NCBI GenBank assembly: GCA_937873455.1
Contig: CALMYG010000081.1
Coordinates: 1 to 64,000 of the forward strand
From: an uncultured Verrucomicrobiota bacterium
GTDB taxonomy: Bacteria; Verrucomicrobiota; Kiritimatiellia; CAIVKH01
Reading direction: 5' to 3'
Length of the DNA stretch: 64,000 bases
The stretch's first letter is position 1. Each line of letters begins with the position of its first letter. A model generated the notes under the pieces. That model ran no database searches, was not told the DNA's origin, and was given only the letters and a program-made list of their open reading frames with translations. Of the stretch, positions 8,437 through 17,627 are shown in pieces. The translations under genes were made by a program, and so were the position numbers.

Positions 8437-10398
8437 TCAGCCCCGGTCGCCTTGGTGGTTTCGTTCGAGCACAAGGTGCATGTTGCCGAGGGTTTGAGTG
8501 GCGAAGGCTGCTTCACAATAGTGGAAGTAGTACTGCCAGGTCCGGTAAAAGGTGTCGTCATAGCCCATGGCGAACAGGTCTTCGCGCCTGGCGGTCAGAT
8601 TTTCACGCCACGCGCGGAGGGTGGTGGCGTAATGCGTCCCGATATCTTCCATTTCGCGAATCATCAGCTTGGAGCAGCGCGACATGGAGGCCCTGAGCGC
8701 TTCGACCGACGGGAGATGGCCGCCGGGGAAAATGTGTTTTTGAATCCAGTCCACGCTTTTCCGGTAGGCATCGTACCGTTCGTGGGCGATGGTGATGGTC
8801 TGCAGCACGGCTTTCCCGCCGGCGGCCATGACCCGGTCGATGGTACGGAAGAAGGTGTCGAAATGCTCATGGCCAACCGCTTCCAGCATTTCCACGGATA
8901 CCACGCGGTCGTAGACCCCGGCGATGTCGCGGTAATCGCAAAACTCGATGGTGACGCGGTCGGCGAGACCGGCGGCGGCGACCCGTTCCCGGGCCAGCGC
9001 CAACTGCTCCCGGGAAATGGTGATGCTGGTTACGCGGCAACCGGTGGCGCGGGCCATCTCGATGGCGAACCCGCCCCAGCCGGAACCGATTTCGAGGACA
9101 TGGTGATCCGCGGTGATTCCGGCCTTCTCAATCAGTTTTCGCATTTTGTTCCGCTGCGCTTGTTCGAGGGTATCGCCGGGTGTTTCGTGATAGGCGGCGG
9201 AATACATCATGGTGGGATCCAGAAAGAGCCGGAAGAAGTCGTTGCTGAGGTCGTAATGCGCACTGATGTTTTTTCGGCTGCCCTGTTTGGTGTTCGGGCG
9301 AAACAGGTGACGCAGGCGGTGGATCACCCACTTCAGGCGGGCTGAAGCGAGTTCGCCATTTTCCAGGGCATCGCGGTTGGCGATCAGAAACGCCAGCAAG
9401 CCGGTGGGGTCGGGCGAGGTCCATTGCCCATACATGAACGCCTCGCCCAAGCCGATGTCGCCATCGAGCAGAATACGGCGGAAGAAGGTGTAGTCGGTCA
9501 CGGTGATTTCCGCGTGGGGATTCCCGCCCGGTCCATAAGACGTGGTGGAGCCGTCCGGCAACCGAAGCATAAGGCTGCCGGTGGCGATGCGGTTGAGCAG
9601 GCCCAAAAACACTTTTTCCCCTAATTTTTCAATAGCCGTGGGCGGCGCGGTTTTAATCGTCATCATACTGTCTGGTCCAGGTTTCGGGAAATATCGCATC
9701 TTTTTTCCGAAATACAAACGGGCGGCCTGCACATGAATCCGCGGCAAGGTCAGCAGGTTTTGCGCGGGGAAGCGGATCAGCGCCTTGGCCAGCGAGCGGT
9801 CGGCCAGCGTTTCGACGGAACGGCCGATCAGGCCGCTCTGGAAAACGACGGCGCCATCGCGTTCAATGTCGACGTGCACCTCCAGGTTATCCGCGTCAAG
9901 GCGAACGCGAAAAAGGTAGTCGCCCCGCCGGTCATTAAACGGGGAAACGTGAAAGGCCTTGGATTGGTGAAACCGGATCCAGCCTTCCGCGTCGCGCTCC
10001 GGGTCGCGAAGCACATACAGGTGACGCTCGTGAAAGGTGTTGTTCACCTCGGCGAGGGCGGCGACGAGATGACCATCGTGCCGGAGTCCGAGGTAAAATG
10101 AGACCGGATTAAAGGCATAGCCGAATAAACGGGGCGCGGTGATCAGTTCCACGCGGTCGATACCGGCGGGGAAGTGATCGCGCGCGCGATCGCGGAGGGG
10201 TCGTTCCGATCCATCGAGATAATCCCGGTCATGCAGGGTCGCGATACCGCGCCGGTTATAGCGGAACAGGCGCAGGGATGGCGGAGCGGTGCGCAATGCG
10301 TCGAGGTCGAACCGGCAGAAAAAGACCGGATATTGAAAGGCGTGTTTCACCGGAGCGCGCCGGTGGTGGTAAACGGAACCTTGATACAACCGGTGCAC
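8437..10398 (-). CDS. DUF1365 / cyclopropane-fatty-acid synthase fusion protein
   Basis: A 653-aa protein joining two parts that are usually separate neighbouring genes. Residues 1-~235 are a DUF1365 domain (start MHRLYQGSVYHHR; FGYAFNPVSFY near 92). Residues ~246-653 are a cyclopropane-fatty-acid synthase with the SAM-binding motif VLEIGSGWGGFAIEMA near 434 and the family segment QKHIFPGGHLPS. The synthase half would methylenate membrane phospholipid unsaturated acyl chains using SAM. It starts with GTG three bases after the stop of the FAD oxidoreductase gene, with GGAG upstream, so the two are translationally linked. Met-Met at ~245 marks where an ancestral synthase gene may have begun. 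The role of DUF1365 is not established. Confidence 0.9.
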   Translation of the reverse strand: MHRLYQGSVYHHRRAPVKHAFQYPVFFCRFDLDALRTAPPSLRLFRYNRRGIATLHDRDYLDGSERPLRDRARDHFPAGIDRVELITAPRLFGYAFNPVSFYLGLRHDGHLVAALAEVNNTFHERHLYVLRDPERDAEGWIRFHQSKAFHVSPFNDRRGDYLFRVRLDADNLEVHVDIERDGAVVFQSGLIGRSVETLADRSLAKALIRFPAQNLLTLPRIHVQAARLYFGKKMRYFPKPGPDSMMTIKTAPPTAIEKLGEKVFLGLLNRIATGSLMLRLPDGSTTSYGPGGNPHAEITVTDYTFFRRILLDGDIGLGEAFMYGQWTSPDPTGLLAFLIANRDALENGELASARLKWVIHRLRHLFRPNTKQGSRKNISAHYDLSNDFFRLFLDPTMMYSAAYHETPGDTLEQAQRNKMRKLIEKAGITADHHVLEIGSGWGGFAIEMARATGCRVTSITISREQLALARERVAAAGLADRVTIEFCDYRDIAGVYDRVVSVEMLEAVGHEHFDTFFRTIDRVMAAGGKAVLQTITIAHERYDAYRKSVDWIQKHIFPGGHLPSVEALRASMSRCSKLMIREMEDIGTHYATTLRAWRENLTARREDLFAMGYDDTFYRTWQYYFHYCEAAFATQTLGNMHLVLERNHQGDRG

Positions 10399-10401
10399 GA
10401 T

Positions 10402-11676
10402 TCAAGCTCCAGGGAAGGTGATGCCGTGGGTTTCCGCCATGGCCACGGCGGAGCGCACGGCGTCTTCGTGAAATCCGTTGCCAAAATAACTTCCGCAGTA
10501 CCAGGTCTGGTTTCGGCCTTGCAGGGCAGGCAGCGCGGATTGAGTAGCGACGGCTTGGGTATCAAATACCGGATGGTGGTAGTGGATGTCCCGAATCAGG
10601 GCGCCCGGCGCGGGCTCCCGGTCCGGATTCAAGGTAACCAGGTAGTCGCGTTCCGTTTTCAAGCCCTGCAGGAGATTCATCCAGTAGGTCACCGGCACGG
10701 GTTCGTCGGGACGGGCATCCCGGCGATCGAAGTAATTCCACGAGGCCCATGCCCGGCGGTTGGGCGGCAGGAACGAGGTGTCGGTATGCAGCAAGGTGCG
10801 GTTGGACTGATACCGCCAGGCGCCGAGCAGGCGGCGTTCTTCCTCCGTTGGTTCCTCCAGCAGGGCGAGCGATTCATCGGCATGGGCGGCCAGCACTACG
10901 CCGGAAAAGGTCTGGCTTGCGCCGTCGGCATACAGGATTTCCACGTGGTCGGCGTGCCGACGAACCGCGCGGATGGCGCTGCCCCACGTGATCGTCCCTG
11001 TGAAGGTGCGGACAAAGGATTGCACGTAGGCATGGCTGCCTCCGACCACGGTTTGCCAGCGCGGGCGGTCCTTTAGGGAGAGCAGTCCGTGATTCCGCCA
11101 AAAGCGAAGCAGCGTAATGGCGGGAAAGTTAAGGATGTCACGTTGCGTTGCCGACCAAATAGCCGCTGCCATGGGGATGATGTAGGCGCGCACGGTTTCC
11201 GGATGAAGATTCCGAACATACGTACCGAGGGTTTCATCTCCGACCCGACCGGCATCAAGGTCCTCAATGGCATTACGTCCGAAGCGAAGGATGTCGGCGA
11301 GAAGTCGGTAAAATCCCGGTCGGAGGGCGTTTCGGCGTTGGGCGAAAAGGCCGGACAAACTGGTGCCGGCGTAATAAAAGCCGTTTTCTTCGGCGAAATA
11401 GCCGAACGACATGTCGCTAAATCGAACCGGGCATTTCCATTCTTCCAACAGCCGGTGTAGCAGGGGGTAGGTACGGTCGTTCAGGACAATAAAACCGGTA
11501 TCCACGGCGGCGCCGGCATCAGGTCCTTCCTCCAGCACAATGGTGTTGGTATGACCACCCAGCCGTTTGTTTTTTTCAAACAGCGTGACGTGGTATTTGC
11601 GTTGGAGCAGGTGCGCGGCGGTGATGCCGGCCACGCCGGATCCAATAACCGCGATGTTAGGCTTCAAGGAGGACAT
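10402..11676 (-). CDS. FAD-dependent amine oxidase-like oxidoreductase
   Basis: A 424-aa flavoprotein with an N-terminal dinucleotide-binding motif (VIGSGVAGITAAHLL), the following acidic ERK-like segment, and the amine oxidase/desaturase fold. In many bacteria this family is encoded directly before DUF1365 and a cyclopropane synthase, exactly as here, so a role in modifying membrane acyl chains is likely, though its reaction is not known. I use the ATG at 11676. A TTG 33 bases upstream would add eleven residues and lengthen the overlap with the Nudix gene. The gene already overlaps the Nudix 3' end by 20 bases, so this is probably one transcript. Confidence 0.85.
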   Translation of the reverse strand: MSSLKPNIAVIGSGVAGITAAHLLQRKYHVTLFEKNKRLGGHTNTIVLEEGPDAGAAVDTGFIVLNDRTYPLLHRLLEEWKCPVRFSDMSFGYFAEENGFYYAGTSLSGLFAQRRNALRPGFYRLLADILRFGRNAIEDLDAGRVGDETLGTYVRNLHPETVRAYIIPMAAAIWSATQRDILNFPAITLLRFWRNHGLLSLKDRPRWQTVVGGSHAYVQSFVRTFTGTITWGSAIRAVRRHADHVEILYADGASQTFSGVVLAAHADESLALLEEPTEEERRLLGAWRYQSNRTLLHTDTSFLPPNRRAWASWNYFDRRDARPDEPVPVTYWMNLLQGLKTERDYLVTLNPDREPAPGALIRDIHYHHPVFDTQAVATQSALPALQGRNQTWYCGSYFGNGFHEDAVRSAVAMAETHGITFPGA

Positions 11677-12175
11677 GACATTCTCGAATGCGATAATATT
11701 CCCGTTCAAATTGCGGCGTAAATATACCCGAAGTCAGCCGTTCTTCAATTTCCGTCGGCGACCAAAAACGCCCCTCGTCGATTTCCCCCGGATCGAGATG
11801 GAACGGTCCTTCATGCCTGGTGTAAAACGCGGTGATCAGTTCGGTTTCGATTTCAGAGCGCCACATGTACCGGTAGGCCGGGGTCAGCGCGAGCGGTGGC
11901 ACGCCAAGTTCTTCGAGCATTTCCCGTTGCGCGCCGGCAAGAGGCGATTCGCCTGGATGCAGGTGCCCTCCAACCGAAGTATCCCACTTCCCCGGTTGCA
12001 CATCCTTGGCCGGTGATCGTTTCTGTAAAAACAACCGCCCCATGCGATCGAACACCAGCACGTGCACCGCTTGGTGCATCAGGCCGGGATGGCCATGACA
12101 CACATTTCGCGGGGCCTTGCCGATCACCGTGCCGTTTATATTCACAAGATCAAACCATTCCATAACACGCGCCAT
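11657..12175 (-). CDS. Nudix hydrolase (IPP isomerase-like subgroup)
   Basis: A 172-aa Nudix protein. The Nudix box GGHLHPGESPLAGAQREMLEELG (residues ~69-91, broken here as GX5EX7REXXEEXG) is intact, so metal-dependent hydrolysis of a nucleoside diphosphate-linked substrate is expected. The opening 'WFDLVNINGTVIG..PR..CHG.PGL.H.AVHV' resembles isopentenyl-diphosphate isomerase-like Nudix proteins such as YfcD, whose substrates are poorly defined. A second ATG at 12163 is possible. It is the first gene of the minus-strand set that continues with the FAD oxidoreductase and the DUF1365 fusion. Confidence 0.88.
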   Translation of the reverse strand: MARVMEWFDLVNINGTVIGKAPRNVCHGHPGLMHQAVHVLVFDRMGRLFLQKRSPAKDVQPGKWDTSVGGHLHPGESPLAGAQREMLEELGVPPLALTPAYRYMWRSEIETELITAFYTRHEGPFHLDPGEIDEGRFWSPTEIEERLTSGIFTPQFEREYYRIRECHVLLEA

Positions 12176-12250
12176 GTTAATGCGAGTTCACGTTAAAAAC
12201 TAGAAGCAAACACGCTGGAATTTGGGGGCATACCGGGTTATGGTCCCGCC

Positions 12251-13306
12251 ATGCACATGGAAACGAAGCAAGACCGGTATCACGGCGTGCGTTTGTGGTT
12301 GGGCGTGGTACTCGGTCTGATTTTATTGATGGTGGCGGTAGGCGGGATTACCCGCTTGACCGAGTCCGGGCTGTCGATGGTCACCTGGGAGCCGATCATG
12401 GGGACGTTACCGCCGCTAACCGAGGCCGACTGGCAATTCCGCTTTGATCAGTACCGGGCATTTCCGGAGTACCAGCAGCTTCGCCGGGGCATGACCCTGG
12501 ACGAGTTCAAAGTGATTTTTTTCTGGGAATACTTTCATCGTTTACTGGGCCGGCTTCTGGGGGTGGCTTATGCCTTTCCGCTCGCGGTATTCTGGATGCG
12601 GAAGCGGTTGTCGCGACCGTTGAAAGTCAAGTTGTTGGTCGGGCTCGCGCTCGGCGGTGGGCAGGGGCTAATGGGCTGGTACATGGTGAAGAGCGGCCTG
12701 GTGGACGATCCGTTCGTTAGTCATTACCGGTTGGCCGCCCATTTGGGGTTGGCGTTTGTGTTGTTCGCTTATCTCCTATGGGTGTTCCTGTCGTTGTTTC
12801 CGTTTTCGCCACCGCAGCGGGCGGCGTCTCGCTCAACCCGGGTGGCGGTCTGGGGATTGGCGGCGCTGTTGGTTATGCAAATTGTTTGGGGTGCGTTTGT
12901 CGCCGGATTGAATGCGGGTTTCATTTACAATACGTATCCGAAAATGCAGGGTTATTGGCTGGCCCCGTTCTGGAACCATTTGGAACCGCTCTGGATCAAT
13001 GCGTTCGACAATCCCATCCTGGTCCAGTTTATCCATCGGACCCTGGGGGTGATTCTCGTTCTCTACACCTTGGTGACATGGTGGTTCGTGCGTCGTGATG
13101 CCGAAGCTTCGGGCTATGCCCGCGGCGCAATGGCGTTCATGGTCGTAGGGATGGCGGTCCAGTTTGGGCTGGGTGTGTTAACCCTGCTATGGATGGTCCC
13201 GCTGGCGCTGGGCGTGATGCACCAGGTAATGGCATGTGTGCTGGTCGGCGGTCTAACCTGGCTGTTGGTTGCCGTGTACGGAAGGAATGACTGGCTTCAT
13301 GCGTGA
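12251..13306 (+). CDS. ctaA: Heme A synthase (CtaA/COX15 type)
   Basis: A 351-aa polytopic membrane protein with about eight hydrophobic segments. It has the family signature GGITRLTESGLSMVTWEPI near the N-terminus and the four His-containing helices of heme-binding CtaA/COX15 (EYFHRLLGR, RLAAHLGLA, QFIHRTLGV, GVMHQVMAC). It oxidises heme O to heme A for aa3-type cytochrome oxidases, so the organism probably respires oxygen. The long loop after helix 1 places it in the COX15-like class. Neither ctaB nor oxidase genes are in the window. The rhomboid gene begins inside its last codons. Confidence 0.93.
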   Translation: MHMETKQDRYHGVRLWLGVVLGLILLMVAVGGITRLTESGLSMVTWEPIMGTLPPLTEADWQFRFDQYRAFPEYQQLRRGMTLDEFKVIFFWEYFHRLLGRLLGVAYAFPLAVFWMRKRLSRPLKVKLLVGLALGGGQGLMGWYMVKSGLVDDPFVSHYRLAAHLGLAFVLFAYLLWVFLSLFPFSPPQRAASRSTRVAVWGLAALLVMQIVWGAFVAGLNAGFIYNTYPKMQGYWLAPFWNHLEPLWINAFDNPILVQFIHRTLGVILVLYTLVTWWFVRRDAEASGYARGAMAFMVVGMAVQFGLGVLTLLWMVPLALGVMHQVMACVLVGGLTWLLVAVYGRNDWLHA

Positions 13307-14204
13307 AATCGGAAAAATTGATAACGAGTTGGATGCGTCCACCTTTCGGGACTATCTGTTTAACCAGGGGATTGATGCGGAAATCGAGGCAACCCGTTCC
13401 GGTGCCTGGAGCATCTGGGTGCATGACGAGGATCGCCTTGAGGAGACCGCCGGACTGTTCGCGCGTTTCCAGCAAAACCCCCAGGATCAGGCGTTTGTTG
13501 CCGGCGCCGAAGGAGCCGAGCAGCGGCGTGCCGAGCGCGAAAAAGAGGAGCGCAAAGCCGCCCGAAACCTTCGCGGACGCGACGAGTTGTTTCGCGCCTA
13601 CGGGTGGATGGGAATTGGTCATGCAACACTGGTCCTTATGGTAATGAGTGTGCTGGCGACCTTGTTGATTCGCTTTGGTGAACAGCAGGAAATCGTCCAG
13701 AAGCTGGCCATTGCCGAGACGTTTTCCATGCCGGGCCGGGGGTCGGTGTACTACACCCATTTGGCCGAGGTGCGTGCCGGTCAGATTTGGCGGTTGATTA
13801 CTCCTGCGTTTATGCATTTTGGCCTGTTGCACATCGTCTTTAACATGCTGTGGCTGCGGGATCTCGGCAGCATGATGGAGCGGGTTCGCGGCTTGCGGTT
13901 CTTTCTCGTATTTTTCCTGCTGAGCGCGGCGGTTTCGAATGTCGGTCAATTCTACGTGTCCGGCCCCTATTTTGGCGGCATGTCCGGGGTGGTTTACGGG
14001 TTGCTTGGTTATGCCTGGATGCAAAGCCGGTATCATCCCGGTTCGGGTTTTCTATTGCATCCGTTTACGGTGCAGATGATGCTGATCTGGTTCGTGGTCT
14101 GTTTATCCGGCTTGATCGGCCAGGTTGCCAATACCGCCCATGCCGTCGGTCTGGCCATCGGAGTGGCCTGGGGTTACCTCGACGCCCGTCGGCATGTGCC
14201 GTAG
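13299..14204 (+). CDS. Rhomboid intramembrane serine protease (GlpG-like)
   Basis: A 301-aa rhomboid protease with an N-terminal cytoplasmic domain of about 110 aa (DNELDASTFRDYLFNQGIDAEIE) resembling the GlpG N-domain, followed by a charged linker and six hydrophobic segments. The catalytic pair is visible: Ser in GMSGVVYG (~229) and His in NTAHAVGL (~281). The HxxxN-type helix HFGLLHIVFNMLWL is also present. I chose the ATG at 13299 because GGAAGG lies about a dozen bases upstream; an ATG at 13287 abuts that site and is less likely. It overlaps the ctaA stop by 8 bases. Its substrate is unknown. Confidence 0.92.
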   Translation: MREIGKIDNELDASTFRDYLFNQGIDAEIEATRSGAWSIWVHDEDRLEETAGLFARFQQNPQDQAFVAGAEGAEQRRAEREKEERKAARNLRGRDELFRAYGWMGIGHATLVLMVMSVLATLLIRFGEQQEIVQKLAIAETFSMPGRGSVYYTHLAEVRAGQIWRLITPAFMHFGLLHIVFNMLWLRDLGSMMERVRGLRFFLVFFLLSAAVSNVGQFYVSGPYFGGMSGVVYGLLGYAWMQSRYHPGSGFLLHPFTVQMMLIWFVVCLSGLIGQVANTAHAVGLAIGVAWGYLDARRHVP

Positions 14205-14271
14205 TTTCCTTTTTTCCTTTATGCCCCGGCGTTTTGGGGTATGATTACCCGATATCGAAAGGATCAATTTC

Positions 14272-15519
14272 ATGCATGCCTTCTCCCGCCTTTTTTTGTG
14301 TTTGGTGCTGATCGGTTCCGCCGCCCGCGCGGAGGAAAATCCTTCGCAACCGGCATCGGTAATTCAAACATTGATTGATGCCGCCTCTCCCGGTGATGAA
14401 GTGCTGGTTCCCGCCGGCCGTTTTACCGGCGTGTTGACGCTGAAGGATGGGGTGATCGTGCGCGGCGCGGGTGACGCGTTGACCGTGTTGGACGGGGAAG
14501 GCGCGGCGGAAGTCGTGGCCTTCGGTAAAGAATCCGCTTTGATCGGCTTTACCATTCGCAACGGTGCGGTGCTGGTCTCGGGTAAAGGTTATTTCATTGG
14601 TTTGTTTGAATGCACGCTGGAAGATTACCGCGGGTTTGGCATCCAGTTGAATGGCGGCTCCGGGGTTATCGCCCACAACATATTGCGCGGCAACCGGCAC
14701 AACACCGGGTTGCTCTGCGCCGCGGCCAACCCGCTGATCGTCAATAACCTGATCGAGGACCATCATATTGGTGTTCAACTCCTGCCGCACTTGATTCCTT
14801 CCCTTGTCGGCAATCTGTTTCGCAGCAACCATATCGCCATCGCCGGAACCGCCGAGGCTCAGGCGATTATTGAACGAAACCTCTTTGACGGCAACGGCAC
14901 GGCCAGCGCGCTCGGCGAATTGCCGCCGGGCAATGAAGTCCGCGCCGTGGCCGCGGATGAGTTTGTCCTGCAGCGCGGGGTGTCCACCGAGGCCTACCGG
15001 GCCCTGATGATGGAGGTCTATCATGCCGCGGTGAAAGACCATCCGATCATTGTATATGACCTCCATCCCGCCCCCGGCTCTTTTGATGCCATCGGCCTGT
15101 TTCCCTGGGCGAATTTCACGCTTAGCGCATCGGCCATCGATACCCGGATTGAACACCACGAAGCGTACGATGTGGTGGCCGACCGCCGGTTAAACTCCGA
15201 ATATTTCGTTCAAGGCGATAACCGCCCCTCGGTGCGGGTTCACAATCCGGAATTAATCGAGAAAATGCGCGAACGCTATGTGTTGGAAAATATCTATATC
15301 CACGCACCTTCGTATTTCGAGGAGCCCGATGGACGGCGCATTTTCCGGCGCATGACCAACGTATCGCAAATTGAAGTGGTAATTCCCGCTGGTTACCGCG
15401 TGGTATCGGCGACGCCCGCGGCGGTGGTACATGCCGGCGGCGATCGCACCTACCTGACGATGGAGGACATTGGCGTTACCCACGTTGAAGTGATCATGGA
15501 GCGCGCCACGCTCCGGTAA
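14272..15519 (+). CDS. Secreted right-handed beta-helix protein
   Basis: A 415-aa protein with a clear signal peptide (FLCLVLIGSAARA, cleavage near residue 20). Residues ~25-230 follow the pattern of short repeated beta strands (TLKDGVIVRGAGDALTVLDG, GVIAHNILRGNRHNTGLL, NPLIVNNLIEDHHIGVQLLP) typical of pectate-lyase-like parallel beta helices. The C-terminal ~180 residues have no family I recognise. Beta helices of this kind often bind or cleave polysaccharides, but no catalytic residues can be named. An AAAGGA ribosome site lies before the ATG. It sits 28 bases before the TIM-barrel gene and is probably co-transcribed with it. Confidence 0.75.
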   Translation: MHAFSRLFLCLVLIGSAARAEENPSQPASVIQTLIDAASPGDEVLVPAGRFTGVLTLKDGVIVRGAGDALTVLDGEGAAEVVAFGKESALIGFTIRNGAVLVSGKGYFIGLFECTLEDYRGFGIQLNGGSGVIAHNILRGNRHNTGLLCAAANPLIVNNLIEDHHIGVQLLPHLIPSLVGNLFRSNHIAIAGTAEAQAIIERNLFDGNGTASALGELPPGNEVRAVAADEFVLQRGVSTEAYRALMMEVYHAAVKDHPIIVYDLHPAPGSFDAIGLFPWANFTLSASAIDTRIEHHEAYDVVADRRLNSEYFVQGDNRPSVRVHNPELIEKMRERYVLENIYIHAPSYFEEPDGRRIFRRMTNVSQIEVVIPAGYRVVSATPAAVVHAGGDRTYLTMEDIGVTHVEVIMERATLR

Positions 15520-15547
15520 CATTCGGGAGACACGCCTCGGCGGACCG

Positions 15548-17266
15548 GTGAAGCATACCATCATCGACGGCATCGGCCCGTTTTTCCGTCGCCATCCGGA
15601 GGGCCGGATCAACTGGTCGAAGATTCCCTTCGCGGCGCTTCAGCGGGCGGGCGGCCTTTGCCCGGATATCCGGCGCGAGTTACCGGAGGATTTCGACCGT
15701 TTTTGCCGCCGCGCTGCTGCGTGGGGATTTAACACGATCACGTTGGATGACCTCGCGCACCTCTATCTGTCGCCGCATTATCCGGCGCCGCTTCGTTCGT
15801 TGTTGATGGATTATGCCGGGTTGTATCACGAACTGGTCGCCATCGCCCGCCGGCACGGGCTTGCGGTGTGGTTCACCACGGACATCATGTTTTATCCGCG
15901 GGATGAGGCGCAGAAGCTTGAGCGCCCACCCTTAAAGCGGGCGATCGCCGAACTCGAAAAGGCCCTGCATTATGTCTTTGAGCGTTATCCGGATATCGGT
16001 GGCATTATCTTCCGGATCGGCGAGTCCGACGCGCACGATGTCACCGGGGATTTCCTCAGCCGCCTGGTCATCCGTTCACCTCGGCAAGGGCGTCATTTGG
16101 TCGAACGGTTGCTGCCGGTATTTGAACGGTACCAGCGTTTATTGATCTTCCGGACCTGGTCGGTGGGGGCGTTTAGCGTTGGCGATCTGCTTTGGAACCG
16201 CGACACCTATGACCGGCTGTTCCGTGACATTCGAAGTCCGAACCTGCTGGTATCCATCAAATACGGGGAGTCCGATTTCTTTCGTTACCTTCCACTCAAC
16301 CCTCGTTTTTCCCGGAGCGGTCAACGCAAGATCATCGAGCTGCAGGCCCGGCGGGAATATGAAGGTTTCGGGGAGTTTCCGTCCTTTATCGGTTCGGATT
16401 ACCAGGCCTATCGGGACGCCATCAAGGAGTTGCCGGAGGTGGTGGGCATGTCAGTCTGGGGCCAAACCGGCGGGTGGTCGCATTATCGCCGCCTGACCCT
16501 GCTTCAACCGGAGGCGGTCTGGAACGACATCAATGTCTGGACCTGCATCCGGTTGTTTCGCGATGGCGTGACCGTCGAGGGAGCGGTACGTTCGTATTTC
16601 CAGCAGCACGCCATGACTGGGCGGTGGGACCGCTTGCTGGAGATGCTGGAGTGTTCCGAGCGGGTCATCAAGACATTGCTCTATACCGATGATTTTGCCA
16701 ATCGGCGCATTTATTTCCGTCGCTTGCGGGTTCCGCCTTTGCTGGCGGTGTATTGGGATCACATCTTTATCAACGGCGCCTTGCGCAAAATTCACCGGTG
16801 TTTTGTCTTCGATGGCGAGGCAAAAATCCGGCAGGCGCGCGAGGCGATCCACGATCTGCGGCGCATGGGCGAACTCGCCCGGGAAGTGGGACTTTCCGGG
16901 AGCGATATCGTGTTCATGACCGATACACTCACCCTGCTCGCGCTTGCGCGCGTGTATTACTTTCGCGACGTCGAGTCGGCGGCCTTGCAGGAGCTGGAAG
17001 CGGCGGTGACGCGGTACCGGGAAACGCACGGGAAGCGCGCGTACCAGGTGCATGTCGATACCCGGCCCTGGAGGATCAGTCGCCGCCGGTTAAAGCGGCT
17101 GTTCGCGATTCTCCTGCGAGAGCGACGGGGGTATCGACGGTTTGACCGCCTGTTTGTCTTGCGCGGCCTGGCGTTGGTTTATTCGGTGGTCCGGGTGTTT
17201 CATCGCCGCCTGGTGCCGGAATTCGCCCGCCAACAGGCGATGGGCATCGATACGATTTTCAAGTAG
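15548..17266 (+). CDS. Putative TIM-barrel glycoside hydrolase (alpha-glucuronidase-like)
   Basis: A 572-aa protein beginning at GTG. The first ~330 residues alternate strands and helices like a TIM barrel (AAAWGFNTITLDD, ARRHGLAVWFTTDI, GGIIFRIGESD, LLIFRTWSVG, LLVSIKYGESDF), followed by an Arg-rich helical C-terminus. The 'RIGE.D' and 'SIKYG..DF' segments recall barrel domains of GH67-type alpha-glucuronidases, but I cannot match it to a defined family. No signal peptide is seen, so it is probably cytoplasmic. It pairs with the upstream beta-helix gene, suggesting a carbohydrate role. Its 3' end overlaps a convergent small gene by 8 bases. Confidence 0.6.
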   Translation: MKHTIIDGIGPFFRRHPEGRINWSKIPFAALQRAGGLCPDIRRELPEDFDRFCRRAAAWGFNTITLDDLAHLYLSPHYPAPLRSLLMDYAGLYHELVAIARRHGLAVWFTTDIMFYPRDEAQKLERPPLKRAIAELEKALHYVFERYPDIGGIIFRIGESDAHDVTGDFLSRLVIRSPRQGRHLVERLLPVFERYQRLLIFRTWSVGAFSVGDLLWNRDTYDRLFRDIRSPNLLVSIKYGESDFFRYLPLNPRFSRSGQRKIIELQARREYEGFGEFPSFIGSDYQAYRDAIKELPEVVGMSVWGQTGGWSHYRRLTLLQPEAVWNDINVWTCIRLFRDGVTVEGAVRSYFQQHAMTGRWDRLLEMLECSERVIKTLLYTDDFANRRIYFRRLRVPPLLAVYWDHIFINGALRKIHRCFVFDGEAKIRQAREAIHDLRRMGELAREVGLSGSDIVFMTDTLTLLALARVYYFRDVESAALQELEAAVTRYRETHGKRAYQVHVDTRPWRISRRRLKRLFAILLRERRGYRRFDRLFVLRGLALVYSVVRVFHRRLVPEFARQQAMGIDTIFK

Positions 17267-17627
17267 TCGGGGCGGCGGCGCGAATCAGTTGCAGGCGTCC
17301 GCGCAGCACGTCGATCACATTGCCGATGTAGACGAAAAGTACCGCGCCGAAGGGTTGAACAATCGCGCGAAGCGGGGGGATTTCGCGCCCTTCCAAGGGC
17401 AGGCCCTGGAGGGCATCACGAAGAATGGGAACCACGTGCAGCAAGTACGTGATGAGTATCCAGGTGAAGAAAAAAGCCAGCACGGTGAATACCGCGGCAT
17501 AAAACGTGCCGGCATTGCGACGGTTTTGCATCCACTGGCCGATGCCGGGATAGACCACGATCGACCAGAACACCGGAACCCAGGAGGGATCTCCCGGTTT
17601 GCGCTTGGAGCCGGGGGTGTTGCTCAT
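17259..17627 (-). CDS. Small membrane protein of unknown function
   Basis: A 122-aa protein with a basic N-terminus (MSNTPGSKRKPGDPSW) and two or three hydrophobic segments (VPVFWSIVVYPGIGQWM, FYAAVFTVLAFFFTWILITYLL, FGAVLFVYIGNVIDVL). The motif 'YPGIGQ..N.R...G' resembles short TM2/DUF5683-like membrane proteins, but no function can be assigned. The start is chosen at the ATG that overlaps the miaB stop by four bases, which indicates translational coupling to miaB. Confidence 0.75.
   Translation of the reverse strand: MSNTPGSKRKPGDPSWVPVFWSIVVYPGIGQWMQNRRNAGTFYAAVFTVLAFFFTWILITYLLHVVPILRDALQGLPLEGREIPPLRAIVQPFGAVLFVYIGNVIDVLRGRLQLIRAAAPTT

Noticed and set aside
14215-14260. CCCC/GGGG hairpin after the rhomboid gene as a terminator
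   Set aside because: The stem is short and no T-run follows; it may be chance.
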